Positions 29,349 through 39,575 of a stretch of DNA of 64,000 nucleotides are shown here, piece after piece. Both the position numbers and the translations under genes were made by a program. Below the pieces are notes generated by a model. That model searched no databases. It was given only the letters and a program-made list of their open reading frames with translations, and had not been told where the DNA came from. Every line of letters begins with the position of its first letter. The first letter of the stretch is position 1. The DNA lies in assembly GCF_023703465.1 (NCBI RefSeq), contig NZ_JAMQGP010000004.1, positions 124,001 through 188,000 of the forward strand. Reading direction: 5' to 3'. The DNA comes from Echinimonas agarilytica (GTDB taxonomy: Bacteria; Pseudomonadota; Gammaproteobacteria; Enterobacterales; Neiellaceae).

Positions 29349-30138
29349 GCTTTACCTTGTGTGCTGCCGATTCATGTTCGGCAAGCAACGCTTCATAAGC
29401 GTTTGGATATCGAGATTTGAGCAGAAGCTCATAACGTTTTTGTTCATCAATGTCATGCTTAGCCACCGCCAGTTTGTATCCAACCACGGCACTATCAACA
29501 TCAATCGAGTTATTCTTTAAATACTGCTTAAAGTAAAAATCAGCCGATTCTAATTCTTTAAGTTGCAGGTTGGCGTCTGCCATTCCCATTAACGAACGTG
29601 GCCGAGCCGCGTTATAGCTCAAGGCTTTTGAAAAGTACTTTTTTGCCTGCGCCACATCAGTATTGCTCAGCAAACATAAGCCTGCATTTTCATAGGCATC
29701 TGCCACTCGAATGTAGCTAGGCTCTTTCACGGCGGCTAAAAACATGCCGACCGCCTCATCAATTCGATTATTCTGACACAAGAACACACCATAGTTATTC
29801 ATGGTGGAGCCGTCATGAGGGCCGTATTGAAGTGCGTCTTTATAGGCGGCTTCTGCGAGTTCAGGTTCACTCACGCGCTGGTAATAGTAAGCAAGTGCAT
29901 AATGCACTTCACCTAAATAAGGCGCATATTCGCGGGCACGTTCCAAATTATATTTGGCCTGCGCCGTATTGCCATTTTGCAAGTAGCGCAATCCCAACGC
30001 CACGCGATTGCGCGCAGCATCATCGGGTTGAGTTTGATTTTCAACCACAGGTTTGTTGCTGCCTGCAACGCGCGTTTCTGTCACACATGCTGTAAGCAGC
30101 GACAAACTGAGCAGAAGAATAGAAAGAGTGAGCTTCAA
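29335..30138 (-). CDS. pilW: type IV pilus biogenesis/stability lipoprotein PilW (PilF)
   Basis: The 267-aa protein has a lipoprotein signal (LSLLTACVTE) followed by about six TPR repeats (ALGLRYLQNGNTAQAKYNLERA, VHYALAYYYQRV, STMNNYGVFLCQNNRIDEAVG and others). It acts as the pilotin that lets the PilQ secretin assemble in the outer membrane. The start codon is TTG 30138; no closer ATG preserves the signal peptide, and the Shine-Dalgarno is weak. It lies between rlmN and rodZ, a common order in gammaproteobacteria with type IV pili. Confidence 0.93.
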   Translation of the reverse strand: MKLTLSILLLSLSLLTACVTETRVAGSNKPVVENQTQPDDAARNRVALGLRYLQNGNTAQAKYNLERAREYAPYLGEVHYALAYYYQRVSEPELAEAAYKDALQYGPHDGSTMNNYGVFLCQNNRIDEAVGMFLAAVKEPSYIRVADAYENAGLCLLSNTDVAQAKKYFSKALSYNAARPRSLMGMADANLQLKELESADFYFKQYLKNNSIDVDSAVVGYKLAVAKHDIDEQKRYELLLKSRYPNAYEALLAEHESAAHKVKHDEG

Positions 30139-30161
30139 AATAGCGTCTAATATACGGTTAA

Positions 30162-31280
30162 TTAAACCATTTTGACCGAAATGTCGTCGCCTTGCATCCG
30201 TTTTTTTAGAGTTCGCTTGGTACGGTCGACAACATCGCCTGCAAGCTGTCCACAGGCCGCATCAATATCGTCACCCCGCGTTTTGCGAACAATCACGGTA
30301 AGCCCATAGTCCATCAGTACTTTTGAGAACCGATCGATACGTGAGTTACTCGAGCGCCCATACGGTGCGCCGGGGAATGGGTTCCACGGAATCAAGTTAA
30401 TCTTGCACGGCGTATTCTTCATCACCTGGGCTAGCTCATGAGCTTGATCTGTGCTGTCGTTGACATGGTCGAGCATCACGTATTCAACCGTGACCTTGCC
30501 CTGATTTGCATTGGACTGACTGACATAATTGCGAACTGACGCGAGGAACGTTTCGATGTTGTACTTTTTATTAACAGGCACAATTTCATCTCTGAGAGCG
30601 TCGTTTGGCGCGTGCAATGAAATTGCTAACGCAACATCGATTTCACCCGCCAGCTTATCTAATGCTGGAACAACGCCGGATGTACTTAAGGTCACACGAC
30701 GCTTAGATAAGCCGTAACCAAAGTCTTCCATCATCAGTTCCATTGCTGGCACTACATTTTTGACGTTCAATAATGGCTCGCCCATGCCCATCATGACCAC
30801 ATTGGTGATAGGACGCTCACCGGCGATGGCTGCCGGGCCAATGACTTTTGCCGCGCGCCACACTTGGCCGATAATCTCAGACACCGATAAATTGCGGTTA
30901 AAGCCCTGCTGAGCCGTTGAGCAAAAGGTACACTCTAGCGCACAGCCTACTTGCGACGACACGCACAAGGTCGCGCGCCCTTCCTCTGGAATATACACAG
31001 TTTCAACTTCTTGGCCACCACTCACCGTCAAAGACCATTTGATGGTGCCATCAGAACTGCGCTGCTCAGTTGCAATTTCAGGCGCTTTAATCTCACAACG
31101 CGCCGCGAGTTTCTCTCTGAGCGCCTTGTTGATGTTCGTCATCAGCGAAAAGTCATCATAGCCATAATGGTAAATCCACTTCATGACTTGGTCAGCGCGA
31201 AATGGTTTCTCACCGATTTCTGCAAAAAATTCTCGCATCGCATTGCGATCAAGATTTAATAAATTGATTTTCTCTGACAC
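30162..31280 (-). CDS. rlmN: dual-specificity 23S rRNA (A2503-C2) / tRNA (A37-C2) methyltransferase RlmN
   Basis: The 372-aa radical SAM enzyme has the cluster motif [10 protein letters not shown], a [11 protein letters not shown]-binding motif and a late conserved Cys ([10 protein letters not shown]) used for methyl transfer. It methylates A2503 in 23S rRNA and A37 in some tRNAs. The start is GTG 31280 with GAGG upstream. It is first in the rlmN-pilW-rodZ-ispG-hisS series. Fe-S dependence ties it to the isc operon nearby. Confidence 0.98.
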   Translation of the reverse strand: MSEKINLLNLDRNAMREFFAEIGEKPFRADQVMKWIYHYGYDDFSLMTNINKALREKLAARCEIKAPEIATEQRSSDGTIKWSLTVSGGQEVETVYIPEEGRATLCVSSQVGCALECTFCSTAQQGFNRNLSVSEIIGQVWRAAKVIGPAAIAGERPITNVVMMGMGEPLLNVKNVVPAMELMMEDFGYGLSKRRVTLSTSGVVPALDKLAGEIDVALAISLHAPNDALRDEIVPVNKKYNIETFLASVRNYVSQSNANQGKVTVEYVMLDHVNDSTDQAHELAQVMKNTPCKINLIPWNPFPGAPYGRSSNSRIDRFSKVLMDYGLTVIVRKTRGDDIDAACGQLAGDVVDRTKRTLKKRMQGDDISVKMV

Positions 31281-31429
31281 GTTGATGACCTCTATACGCT
31301 ACACCGCCCCGAAAATCGGGGGCGCAGGATTGTACAAATTATAACACTGCATTGCCAGTTAATTGCGGATTAGCAGACAGTTTGAGGAGGGATTGGCACT
31401 TAAATCGACGTTTGAACGCCTGAAACAAC

Positions 31430-31456
31430 AAAGCCCACCGATTATCGATGGGCTTT
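31430..31456 (-). terminator. terminator of the PEP-CTERM protein gene
   Basis: The arms AAAGCCCA/TGGGCTTT enclose a further short CGAT/ATCG stem, 33 bases after the stop. The minus-strand tail is T-rich (TTTGTTGTTT). Confidence 0.75.
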
Positions 31457-31489
31457 ATAAATAAACAGTCATTTTTTCTTTGTTTTTGA

Positions 31490-32263
31490 TTAAGCTCTTT
31501 TGCGACGCCAAATTAGACCCGCAAGCACTAAACCGAATAATACACTGGTACTTGGCTCGGGTACTTCGGTAAAACGAACATTATCGATACCGGCTGAACC
31601 ACCGAATTGAATTTGCACGCGGTAAACATTGCCATACTGAGTCAAATCAATTGGACTAATACGGTTGACAGAATTGTCACCATATTGAGCATTATTAATG
31701 CCGTCATTGACGAAAGATCCAAATCCAATTTTGGCAACTTCGACACCGTTTTCATCGTAAAATGCTGCAAGGTAACCGCTGTCTTGTCCATATTCTTGAG
31801 GACCTTCGACGTCGAGCAAATCAAACCCGAAATCACTAATGGCCGTATCAAATTCAAAATCAATCGAACCGGCAGGGCGATCACCTTCATCATCAGGCTT
31901 AGTACATACACCCGTATCACAGCCTTCGTTATTTTCTTGAACAATTAAGACGCGTCCAAGGTAGAGAGAATCGACGTCATCGATGTTCGAATTGCCCCAG
32001 TTTGGGCCTTCGAGGTCTGGATCGTAACTGTTGTTTTTACCTTCCGAAGGGTTAATACCAGGAACAGTATCGTAAACAACCGCATAATCTCTGACTAATG
32101 GATTAATGTTGTTGGCTGTGATTGTCACACCACGGTATTGCTCATGAATCACGGTGCCATGGCTGTAATCGTTAAAATCTATCAACCCCGCAATAGAAGG
32201 AGCAGACATGAAAAGTAGCGCAACGCTGGCGGCTTTAACGAGATTAGAAAACTTCAACAACAT
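31490..32263 (-). CDS. exported PEP-CTERM domain protein of unknown function
   Basis: About 257 aa from ATG 32263 (GGA eight bases upstream); the longer frame begins at a TTG and is unlikely. The signal peptide (MLLKFSNLVKAASVALLFMSAPSIAG) is followed by a beta-rich body with many Asp and Gly residues. The C-terminus is a classic PEP-CTERM anchor: VPEPSTS, a hydrophobic helix, then WRRKRA. These proteins are processed by exosortase and tied to extracellular polysaccharide. No exosortase is in this window. It is a single-gene unit between rlmN and ndk. Confidence 0.88.
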   Translation of the reverse strand: MLLKFSNLVKAASVALLFMSAPSIAGLIDFNDYSHGTVIHEQYRGVTITANNINPLVRDYAVVYDTVPGINPSEGKNNSYDPDLEGPNWGNSNIDDVDSLYLGRVLIVQENNEGCDTGVCTKPDDEGDRPAGSIDFEFDTAISDFGFDLLDVEGPQEYGQDSGYLAAFYDENGVEVAKIGFGSFVNDGINNAQYGDNSVNRISPIDLTQYGNVYRVQIQFGGSAGIDNVRFTEVPEPSTSVLFGLVLAGLIWRRKRA

Positions 32264-32498
32264 AAATAATTCCATCAATTTAATACTTTTCAAGCATACA
32301 TAACAAAGCAAAAACCAAGCCAAAATTAAAATTTATTTATTTTCAAACACTTAAAATGAATTCAAATCAAAACCAATCATGTCATGTAAATTTTTCTGAC
32401 AAATACTCATACAAACTCGCAATCATTCAATGTTTAAATTTGAATCCATTAACGTCATGTTTTAATTAAAATTAATAACTCAGCGCTACGCAACTCAT

Positions 32499-32524
32499 AA
32501 AAAAGCCGTGCAATGCACGGCTTT
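32499..32524 (-). terminator. terminator of ndk
   Basis: The 7-bp arms GCCGTGC/GCACGGC with an ATT loop and a 6-T tail on the minus strand lie about 25 bases after the ndk stop. Confidence 0.93.
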
Positions 32525-32548
32525 ATAGAAATGACCAAAGTATTGTTT

Positions 32549-32980
32549 TTATCGAGTTCGAGCGCAAATTTCATCGTCAGAGAAGAAATATGCAATTTCA
32601 CGCGCAGCAGATTCAACCGCATCTGAACCGTGAACAGCATTTTCGCTCACTTCAGTTGCATAATCCGCACGTAATGTACCGCGAGCAGCATCAGCTGGAT
32701 TTGTAGCGCCCATAATTTCACGGTTTGCTAACACTGCATTTTCGCCTTCAAGTGCTTGAACCATCACTGGGCCAGACGTCATGAAAGCGACCAAATCGGC
32801 AAAGAACGGACGCTCTTTGTGCTCTGCGTAAAAACCTTCCGCTTGCTCTTGAGACATGTGAATCATTTTAGAAGCAATGATAGTCAAGCCAGCAGACTCA
32901 AAACGATTGTAAATTGCGCCAATAAGGTTCTTGGCAACAGCATCGGGTTTGATGATTGAAAAAGTGCGTTGAATAGCCAT
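32549..32980 (-). CDS. ndk: nucleoside diphosphate kinase
   Basis: The 143-aa enzyme keeps the family signature with the phospho-accepting histidine in [12 protein letters not shown] and the N-terminal [14 protein letters not shown]. It swaps the gamma-phosphate between nucleoside di- and triphosphates. It is transcribed alone with a strong terminator. In E. coli ndk likewise neighbours rlmN; here the PEP-CTERM gene has come between them. Confidence 0.99.
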   Translation of the reverse strand: MAIQRTFSIIKPDAVAKNLIGAIYNRFESAGLTIIASKMIHMSQEQAEGFYAEHKERPFFADLVAFMTSGPVMVQALEGENAVLANREIMGATNPADAARGTLRADYATEVSENAVHGSDAVESAAREIAYFFSDDEICARTR

Positions 32981-33146
32981 GCGACAGCTCTCCCTAGTCT
33001 TATAAATTATAGTTGTACGCGTGAATGCGTATCGAATCAGGCGCGAATTATACCCATCTTCAGCGAAAAATCGACATACCGCGGCAAACTATCTTGTCGC
33101 ATTTTCGTTACAATACCGATACAAATAAAAAAGCCATTGATAGACA

Positions 33147-33170
33147 TAAAAAAACGACCCTAAGGTCGTT
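33147..33170 (-). terminator. terminator of the isc operon
   Basis: The 7-bp arms AACGACC/GGTCGTT with a four-base loop and a T-run on the minus strand start 7 bases after the iscX stop. Confidence 0.92.
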
Positions 33171-33176
33171 CAATGT

Positions 33177-33377
33177 TTAATCCGCTTCGTCAATCCAGTT
33201 TTGCTGGATGGCTTCGAGAATTCGTTCGCCGCATCGGTCGGTATCATCGTCAAATTCATCTAACTCAACAACCCACTGCATCAGGTCGGTAAAACGAACC
33301 GATGTAGGGTCAACATCCGGATGAGCATCAATCAACGCCAATGCGATTTCAAGTGAGTCCGTCCATTTTAATGACAT
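33177..33377 (-). CDS. iscX: Fe-S assembly protein IscX (YfhJ)
   Basis: The 66-aa acidic protein has the family core [30 protein letters not shown], and the end is rich in Asp/Glu. It binds IscS and iron and tunes cluster assembly. It is the last gene of the isc operon, 10 bp after fdx. Confidence 0.97.
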   Translation of the reverse strand: MSLKWTDSLEIALALIDAHPDVDPTSVRFTDLMQWVVELDEFDDDTDRCGERILEAIQQNWIDEAD

Positions 33378-33387
33378 CTGTACGTCC

Positions 33388-33726
33388 TTAGTGTTGTTCT
33401 GAAACCATGTTCAATGTGTACTTAGGGATCTCGACCACTAAATCTTCATCGGCCACAACAGCTTGACAGCCCAAACGTGAATCAGGTTCAAGCCCCCATG
33501 CTTTATCCAGCATGTCGTCTTCTAGTTCATCACTTTCTTCTAATGAATCGAAACCTTCGCGCACAACAACATGGCACGTTGTACATGCACATGACTTTTC
33601 ACACGCATGCTCAATGTCGATTCGGTTACGAAGAGCTACATCAAGAATAGTGTCTCCCTCTTTAGCTTCAAGTACGGCTCCGTCTGGGCACAATTCTTCG
33701 TGCGGAAGAAATACAACCTTTGGCAT
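33388..33726 (-). CDS. fdx: ISC-type [2Fe-2S] ferredoxin
   Basis: About 112 aa from ATG 33726 (GAGG six bases upstream, one base after the hscA stop); an ATG at 33738 is the alternative. Cluster ligands fit C42, C48, C51 ([11 protein letters not shown]) and C87 (RLGCQAV) in this numbering. It supplies electrons to IscS/IscU during Fe-S cluster synthesis. It lies between hscA and iscX as in other isc operons. Confidence 0.97.
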   Translation of the reverse strand: MPKVVFLPHEELCPDGAVLEAKEGDTILDVALRNRIDIEHACEKSCACTTCHVVVREGFDSLEESDELEDDMLDKAWGLEPDSRLGCQAVVADEDLVVEIPKYTLNMVSEQH

Positions 33727-33727
33727 G

Positions 33728-35596
33728 TTAAACCTCATCTACCTTATGTCCGGCTAACGCTTGTCGAATCGACTGATCCATACGTCGTGCGGCAAAATCT
33801 TCTGATAAGTGATTCACAGCGTCAATCGCTTTTTCAATCAACTTGGGTGAATCCCCTTGAGCTGCAAACGCAAGTTCTGACATTGCTCCTTGCAGTCGTT
33901 CTAATTCATCGGCGCTGAGTAACTGCTCACCATCTGCAACAATTGCAGCTTCGAGCGCTTCAATGACTCGCGCAGATTCTACACGTTGCTCGGCTAGCAT
34001 GCGCGCAGCAATATCGTCTTGGGCATGTGTGATGGAAGATGAAATCATATGCGTGATTTCAGACTCACTCAATCCGTACGAGGGTTTCACATCAATTGAT
34101 GCGCTAACACCTGTTGATTTTTCCATGGCCGACACACTCAGCAAGCCGTCGGCATCCACTTGGAAAGTCACGCGAATGTGAGCAGCTCCTGCTGCAAGTG
34201 CAGGCATGTCGGTAAGATTAAAGCGGGCCAGTGAACGACAGTCGTCCACTAATTCACGTTCGCCTTGGAGCACGTGGATCATCATGGCCGTTTGGCCATC
34301 TTTAAACGTGGTAAATTCTTGTGCTTTGGCAACAGGAATAGTGCTGTTGCGCGGGATTACTTTCTCAACCAACCCACCCATTGTTTCTAACCCGAGAGAC
34401 AATGGAATGACATCAAGCAACAACATTTCGTCGCCCGATTTATTGCCCACCAACACATCTGCCTGAATGGCCGCGCCCAGCGCGACTACTTTGTCAGGAT
34501 CGATTGAGGTCAGTGGTTTTTTACCAAAAAAAGCTTCTACATCATCACGTACTTTCGGCACGCGAGTTGAGCCGCCCACCATAACCACTTGCATGATGTC
34601 ATCAATTGAGATGTCAGCATCACGCAGAGCACGTTTACTCGCGCGAATGGTTTTGCGCACTAAGCCATCAATTAATTCATTAAATTGTGCTCGACTCACT
34701 TCAATCGCAATGGTTTTACCGGCAATTGAAAACTCAACAACAGTCGTTGCCGAATCGCTTAAACGTTCTTTGGCATATTTTGCAACGTTGGTTAGCTGGC
34801 GCAATTCAGAGCCAGTTAATGTTGATTCTGCTATTCCGGCAGTATTGAGCAATGCTAAAGCCAATAACTGATCGAAGTCATCACCACCGAGGGCTGAATC
34901 ACCTCCGGTTGCAAGCACCTCAAACACGCCTTTTTGCAAGCGCAGGATAGACACATCAAATGTGCCCCCGCCTAAATCGAATACTGCGATCGTGCCTTCG
35001 TCTCCGGAGTCGAGTCCGTATGCAACGGCAGCTGCAGTCGGTTCATTGAGTAAGCGCAAGACATTCAAGCCTGCTAACTCTGCGGCATCTTTGGTAGCTT
35101 GGCGTTGGGCGTCATCAAAATACGCAGGAACCGTGATCACGGCTCCCATCAGATCACCGCTCAGCGATGTTTCAGCGCAGTTTTTTAAGGTCGATAATAT
35201 CTGTGAAGACACTTCAATTGCATTGACCCGCCCTTGTGGCGTATCAAATGCAACCAAGCCATTTTCAGTCGCTTCAAATTTGTATGGGAATGTTTGCTGG
35301 CGCGCCTGAACGTCTGCCAAAGAACGGCCCATAAAGCGTTTTACCGACACGATAGTATCGGCCGGATAGGATTCTGCCAGCGCTTCGGCTGCGCGGCCCA
35401 CCACAATATTGTCTTTTTGATAGCTGACAACGGATGGAACGATAGACTCACCCTGCGCGTTGACCAGCGTCTCTGGCATACCGCTACGAACGGTTGCAAC
35501 TAGCGAGTGAGTTGTTCCAAGATCAATGCCTACAGCAAGCTTGGATTCGTGAGGTGCTGCGCTCTGTCCGGGCTCAGCAATCTGCAACAATGCCAT
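33728..35596 (-). CDS. hscA: Fe-S biogenesis chaperone HscA (Hsp70 family)
   Basis: The 622-aa DnaK relative has the nucleotide-binding domain marks [27 protein letters not shown] and [12 protein letters not shown]. The substrate-binding domain and a helical lid follow. HscA helps move clusters from IscU to targets by binding the IscU LPPVK motif, which is present in the iscU product here. It follows hscB by 30 bp. Confidence 0.99.
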   Translation of the reverse strand: MALLQIAEPGQSAAPHESKLAVGIDLGTTHSLVATVRSGMPETLVNAQGESIVPSVVSYQKDNIVVGRAAEALAESYPADTIVSVKRFMGRSLADVQARQQTFPYKFEATENGLVAFDTPQGRVNAIEVSSQILSTLKNCAETSLSGDLMGAVITVPAYFDDAQRQATKDAAELAGLNVLRLLNEPTAAAVAYGLDSGDEGTIAVFDLGGGTFDVSILRLQKGVFEVLATGGDSALGGDDFDQLLALALLNTAGIAESTLTGSELRQLTNVAKYAKERLSDSATTVVEFSIAGKTIAIEVSRAQFNELIDGLVRKTIRASKRALRDADISIDDIMQVVMVGGSTRVPKVRDDVEAFFGKKPLTSIDPDKVVALGAAIQADVLVGNKSGDEMLLLDVIPLSLGLETMGGLVEKVIPRNSTIPVAKAQEFTTFKDGQTAMMIHVLQGERELVDDCRSLARFNLTDMPALAAGAAHIRVTFQVDADGLLSVSAMEKSTGVSASIDVKPSYGLSESEITHMISSSITHAQDDIAARMLAEQRVESARVIEALEAAIVADGEQLLSADELERLQGAMSELAFAAQGDSPKLIEKAIDAVNHLSEDFAARRMDQSIRQALAGHKVDEV

Positions 35597-35626
35597 GTTG
35601 GATAACCTGATTATGGGGTTAGTCTG

Positions 35627-36154
35627 TCAGTCGTCTAGGGCTTCTTCAGCCTGAGCAATTTCATTGCTGAGCTTCACCATAAAGGCGAGCTTACGAACTT
35701 GATTAGTCCAATGCTCTGGCGAACGTTGATGTTCCCCCGCATCGAACGCGACAGCGATTTGGTTCATTTGTATTTTTCGAGCGGCAGTTATGGTATCAGA
35801 AAAATCTTCTAGACCATCTAGGTCTTTCGCATGGCGTAAATCTTCGAGCGTCTCTCGCCATTCCATTTGCTGCATCAAAAACTCGGTATCGCGCATGGTC
35901 GTTTGCTCACCGCGCAATTCAACACCAATTAACTGCAACATGTACTGAGCTCGGGGCAACTCGGCCTTAAGCGTTTGGAATGCATCGTTAATTTGCGCTG
36001 ATTTTTGAACTGCGATACGTTGAGCTTGCTCACCTTCACCTGCAAATCGGTCGGGGTGAGCATTTTTTTGAAGTTCACGATAGGTATGATTCAGAGCTGC
36101 CATGTCGATCGTAAAAGCGACTGGCAACCCGAATAGTTCAAAATGATTTTGCAT
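35627..36154 (-). CDS. hscB: co-chaperone HscB (J-domain)
   Basis: The 175-aa protein has a J domain with the HPD motif (KNAHPDRFAG, near residue 33). The C-terminal three-helix domain binds IscU. It stimulates HscA ATPase and delivers IscU. It sits between iscA and hscA. Confidence 0.98.
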   Translation of the reverse strand: MQNHFELFGLPVAFTIDMAALNHTYRELQKNAHPDRFAGEGEQAQRIAVQKSAQINDAFQTLKAELPRAQYMLQLIGVELRGEQTTMRDTEFLMQQMEWRETLEDLRHAKDLDGLEDFSDTITAARKIQMNQIAVAFDAGEHQRSPEHWTNQVRKLAFMVKLSNEIAQAEEALDD

Positions 36155-36169
36155 GGGCGTGTGATTTGC

Positions 36170-36493
36170 TTATACGGTGAAGCTTTCGCCACACCCGCAT
36201 TCGTCCTTCACGTTGGGATTTCTGAATTGAAAACCTTCGTTCAGGCCTTCTTTTACAAAATCGAGCTCAGTGCCGTCTAAATACACAGCACTTTTACCAT
36301 CGATAATAACTTTCAAATCATGGCTCTCAAACACTTGATCGCCATCTTGCAGTTCATCAACAAATTCGAGCACATACGCTAAGCCACTACAGCCAGTGGT
36401 ACGAACACCAAGGCGCAAGCCGATGCCCTTACCACGGTTTACCATGAACGTACGAACCCGTTCAGCGGCCGCGTCTGTCATTGTTACTGCCAT
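36170..36493 (-). CDS. iscA: iron-sulfur cluster assembly protein IscA
   Basis: The 107-aa A-type carrier has the three cysteine ligands at C35 (TTGCSGL), C99 and C101 (DECGCGESF), exactly spaced. It passes clusters, mainly [4Fe-4S], to target enzymes. It lies 21 bp after iscU. Confidence 0.99.
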   Translation of the reverse strand: MAVTMTDAAAERVRTFMVNRGKGIGLRLGVRTTGCSGLAYVLEFVDELQDGDQVFESHDLKVIIDGKSAVYLDGTELDFVKEGLNEGFQFRNPNVKDECGCGESFTV

Positions 36494-36514
36494 GCTGATA
36501 CCTCGCGTCGGCGA

Positions 36515-36898
36515 TTAAGCCGGGTTCTTACTTTTGTAATCGTCAATTGCTGCTTTAATTGCATCTTCGGCCAGAATCGAACAGTGAATCTTCACTGGTG
36601 GCAATGCTAATTCTTCAGCAATCGCTGTATTTTTAATAGAAGCAGCTTCGTCTAAAGTTTTCCCTTTAACCCACTCTGTCACCAAAGAGGATGAAGCAAT
36701 CGCGCTGCCGCAACCATAAGTTTTAAATTTAGCATCTTCAATCACGCCATCGCTGTCGATTTTGAGTTGAAGCTTCATTACGTCACCACACGCTGGTGCA
36801 CCCACCATGCCGGTTGCCACTTGTGGATCTGCTTTGTCAAATGAACCCACGTTACGTGGATTTTCATAATGGTCGATGACTTTTTCGCTGTACGCCAT
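36515..36898 (-). CDS. iscU: Fe-S scaffold protein IscU
   Basis: The 127-aa scaffold has the ligands C37, C63, H105 and C106 and the chaperone-recognition motif LPPVK at 99-103. Clusters are built here from IscS-derived sulfur. It lies 29 bp after iscS. Confidence 0.99.
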   Translation of the reverse strand: MAYSEKVIDHYENPRNVGSFDKADPQVATGMVGAPACGDVMKLQLKIDSDGVIEDAKFKTYGCGSAIASSSLVTEWVKGKTLDEAASIKNTAIAEELALPPVKIHCSILAEDAIKAAIDDYKSKNPA

Positions 36899-36927
36899 GT
36901 CTAACTCCTGAATTTAATCTATCTGAC

Positions 36928-38142
36928 TTAGTGGTGGACCCACTCGACTTTTTCGAGGTCTACACCGTCATTGAACATTTCCCACAGGGGAGACATTTCA
37001 CGTAGTTTTCCGATGGCTGATTGAATCAACTCCACCGCATAATCTACTTCTTCTTCTGTTGTAAAACGTCCGATACTGAAGCGAATTGAGCTGTGTGCTA
37101 ATTCATCATTCAGACCGAGAGCTCGCAGCACGTAAGACGGTTCTAAGCTTGCAGATGTACACGCTGAACCCGACGACACTGCTAAATCTTTCAATGCCAT
37201 AATGAGTGATTCGCCTTCAACGAATGCGAAACTGACATTAAGGTTATGTGGAACACGCTGCTCTAGATCACCATTGATGTAAACTTCGTCCATCGATTGA
37301 ATGCCAGCCCACAAACGATCACGCAATGCTGCGATGCGAACGTTTTCTTGTTCCATTTCTTCTTTGGCGATGCGGAAGGCTTCACCCATGCCCACAATTT
37401 GGTGAGTTGGGAGAGTCCCTGAGCGCATGCCGCGTTCATGCCCACCACCGTGCATTTGAGCTTCTAAACGAACGCGAGGTTTACGTCGAACGAATAGTGC
37501 GCCCATGCCTTTAGGGCCATAACATTTGTGTGCAGAAAAACTCATCATATCGACTTTCTGCTCTGCTACATCAATGGGCACTTTACCGGCACTTTGCGCG
37601 GCGTCGACGTGGAACATGATTTTGCGTTCACGACATAATTCGCCAATGGCGGTGATGTCTTGAATGACGCCAATTTCATTGTTCACATGCATGATGCTAA
37701 CAACTACAGTGTCTTCACGCATCGCATCTTGTAATTTAACAAGGTCAATTAAACCGTTGGCTTCTGGGTCGAGGTAAGTCACTTCATACCCTTCACGCTC
37801 TAGCTGACGAAAAGCATCCAAAACCGCTTTGTGCTCAGTTTTGCATGTAATGAGGTGCTTACCTTTCTTTTGATAGAAGTGAGCGGCACCTTTAATCGCC
37901 AAGTTATTCGATTCTGTCGCACCCGATGTGAATACAATTTCACGTGGGTCTGCGTTCACTAAGTCTGCAATTTGGTTTCGGGCGATATCTACCGCTTCTT
38001 CTGCCTGCCAGCCAAACTTGTGCGAGCGCGACGCAGGGTTGCCAAAAATGCCATCAGTCGTGAGACAGTTCATCATTTTTTCAGCAACGCGCGGGTCAAC
38101 CGGTGTTGTTGCTGAATAATCCAAATAAATCGGAAGCTTCAT
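36928..38142 (-). CDS. iscS: cysteine desulfurase IscS
   Basis: The 404-aa PLP enzyme has its Schiff-base lysine at K206 ([11 protein letters not shown]) and the persulfide cysteine at C328 ([16 protein letters not shown]). It removes sulfur from cysteine for Fe-S clusters and tRNA thiolation. It follows iscR by 43 bp. Confidence 0.99.
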   Translation of the reverse strand: MKLPIYLDYSATTPVDPRVAEKMMNCLTTDGIFGNPASRSHKFGWQAEEAVDIARNQIADLVNADPREIVFTSGATESNNLAIKGAAHFYQKKGKHLITCKTEHKAVLDAFRQLEREGYEVTYLDPEANGLIDLVKLQDAMREDTVVVSIMHVNNEIGVIQDITAIGELCRERKIMFHVDAAQSAGKVPIDVAEQKVDMMSFSAHKCYGPKGMGALFVRRKPRVRLEAQMHGGGHERGMRSGTLPTHQIVGMGEAFRIAKEEMEQENVRIAALRDRLWAGIQSMDEVYINGDLEQRVPHNLNVSFAFVEGESLIMALKDLAVSSGSACTSASLEPSYVLRALGLNDELAHSSIRFSIGRFTTEEEVDYAVELIQSAIGKLREMSPLWEMFNDGVDLEKVEWVHH

Positions 38143-38185
38143 TTAATACTCCGTACAAACATTCGTCTAAGCTGGCAAATCAGTC

Positions 38186-38665
38186 TCAACCCAACATCTG
38201 AAGGGGAATGCTGATTTTACTATTTTTTAATTTTTCGTCCTGACGTCCTGCGACATCACGAATATCTGCTTCCTGCATCAATTCTCCGAGCGAAATACCG
38301 CCTAAAAAGGCTTCAATTCGCTCGCTCAAACCTAACCACAAGTTGTGAGTTAAACACCGCGTGCCACTTTGGCAGTCGCCTTTACCTTGGCAACGCATCG
38401 CGTCGATAGATTCATCCACCGCGCTAATCACCATTCCAACAGAAATGTCTTGTGGTGCTTTGCCAAGGCGGTAACCACCACCGGGACCACGAACACTGCT
38501 CACTAAACCGCCTTTACGGAGTCTTGAAAACAATTGTTCTAAGTACGACAGGGAAATTTCCTGACGCTCAGAAATATCAGCTAACGGCACTGGGCCTTGC
38601 TCTGAATGCAAAGCCACATCAAGCATTGCCGTCACTGCGTAGCGACCTTTCGATGTTAAGCGCAT
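38186..38665 (-). CDS. iscR: Fe-S cluster-sensing regulator IscR
   Basis: The 159-aa Rrf2-family factor has a winged helix ([31 protein letters not shown]) and the [2Fe-2S] ligands C92, C98, C104 and H107. With its cluster it represses its own operon; the two matching operator boxes directly upstream agree with this. It is the first gene of iscRSUA-hscBA-fdx-iscX. Confidence 0.99.
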   Translation of the reverse strand: MRLTSKGRYAVTAMLDVALHSEQGPVPLADISERQEISLSYLEQLFSRLRKGGLVSSVRGPGGGYRLGKAPQDISVGMVISAVDESIDAMRCQGKGDCQSGTRCLTHNLWLGLSERIEAFLGGISLGELMQEADIRDVAGRQDEKLKNSKISIPLQMLG

Positions 38666-38694
38666 AGTCTTTTTCCTGCCTGTAGAATGCGCAA

Positions 38695-38723
38695 ATGATC
38701 ACATTCCTGACTAATTTAGTCAA
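38695..38723 (-). promoter_or_regulatory. isc operon promoter (extended -10)
   Basis: On the minus strand TTGACT (38723-38718) and GATCAT (38700-38695) are 17 bases apart. A TGT before the -10 makes it an extended -10. The -35 is buried inside the proximal IscR box, so IscR binding would block polymerase. Confidence 0.7.
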
Positions 38724-38727
38724 GTAA
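38703..38727 (-). promoter_or_regulatory. IscR type-1-like operator, promoter-proximal
   Basis: This 25-bp box matches the E. coli type-1 IscR consensus at nearly every position. It carries the core TTGACTAAATTAGTCAGG on the minus strand. It overlaps the -35 hexamer. Confidence 0.85.
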
Positions 38728-38752
38728 ATACCTAAGTATTTTACTCAGGTAT
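38728..38752 (-). promoter_or_regulatory. IscR type-1-like operator, distal
   Basis: A second 25-bp box starts on the very next base after the first (outer arms ATACCT...AGGTAT, core GAGTAAAATACTT). It departs from the consensus at about three inner positions. Its last base is the final base of the cysE stop codon. Confidence 0.75.
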
Positions 38753-39561
38753 TAAATGCTTGGATCAAACGCTTCTTGTGTCTTTTTTCGCTGCTCTGCT
38801 GCCAGAGCCTCGGCATCGGAAAAATTAGACACGTCAAGTTCAGGCATTTCCTTGCACACATCTCCGCCCATTTCATTGATGGCACCGCACATATCACTGA
38901 CCCTGGCATCCATTAAATGGATATGATCGACGAGCTGCCCAATGGCCTGCGCCACTGGGTCGGGATTGTCGGGCGATACGGCATAGGAATTAAATCCGTA
39001 CTTCTTCGCGAGTGCGTCGCGGTGCGTGCGCTGCTCATCATTGGTTTCTTGAGCTTTTACAATACGCCCAGGAATCCCCACAACAGTTGCACCTTCGGGC
39101 ACTTCTTTTACCACCACCGCATTTGAACCAATGCGTGCATTGGTGCGGACCGTAAACGGCCCAAGCACTTTAGCACCCGCGCCTATCACCACGCCATTTT
39201 CTAATGTGGGGTGACGTTTACCGGAGTCCCAGCTTGTTCCACCAAGGGTAACCCCATGATAGAGCGTTACATCATCGCCAATCTCAGCCGTTTCACCAAT
39301 CACGATGCCCATACCATGGTCGATAAAGAAACGACGACCAATCACTGCGCCGGGATGGATTTCAATACCTGTCATCCAGCGTGAAAAGGCTGATACGATT
39401 CTGCCCAGCCATTTTAGGTCTCGTTTCCAAAAGGCATGAGCTAATCGATGACACCACAACGCATGCAAACCTGGGTAACAGGTTAAAACTTCCCATGTGT
39501 TTCGAGCGGCGGGGTCGCGTCCAAATACACACTTAATGTCTTCTCTCATGCGTTTAAACAT
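38752..39561 (-). CDS. cysE: serine O-acetyltransferase
   Basis: The 269-aa acetyltransferase makes O-acetylserine for cysteine synthesis. It has the hexapeptide beta-helix ([45 protein letters not shown]). The N-terminal part is short; it lacks much of the roughly 80-residue helical domain of E. coli CysE and begins [21 protein letters not shown]. This short form next to iscR is known from other proteobacteria. Supplying cysteine to IscS is the evident link. It lies 14 bp after trmJ. Confidence 0.96.
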   Translation of the reverse strand: MFKRMREDIKCVFGRDPAARNTWEVLTCYPGLHALWCHRLAHAFWKRDLKWLGRIVSAFSRWMTGIEIHPGAVIGRRFFIDHGMGIVIGETAEIGDDVTLYHGVTLGGTSWDSGKRHPTLENGVVIGAGAKVLGPFTVRTNARIGSNAVVVKEVPEGATVVGIPGRIVKAQETNDEQRTHRDALAKKYGFNSYAVSPDNPDPVAQAIGQLVDHIHLMDARVSDMCGAINEMGGDVCKEMPELDVSNFSDAEALAAEQRKKTQEAFDPSI

Positions 39562-39575
39562 TATGTTTATGCTCC

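Noticed and set aside
34467-34871. 134-aa plus-strand frame opposite hscA, and other long plus-strand frames in 33500-35500 and 45000-45500
   Set aside because: They mirror strongly conserved genes on the minus strand, have low-complexity Ser/Thr composition and no ribosome-binding sites; shadows of real genes.
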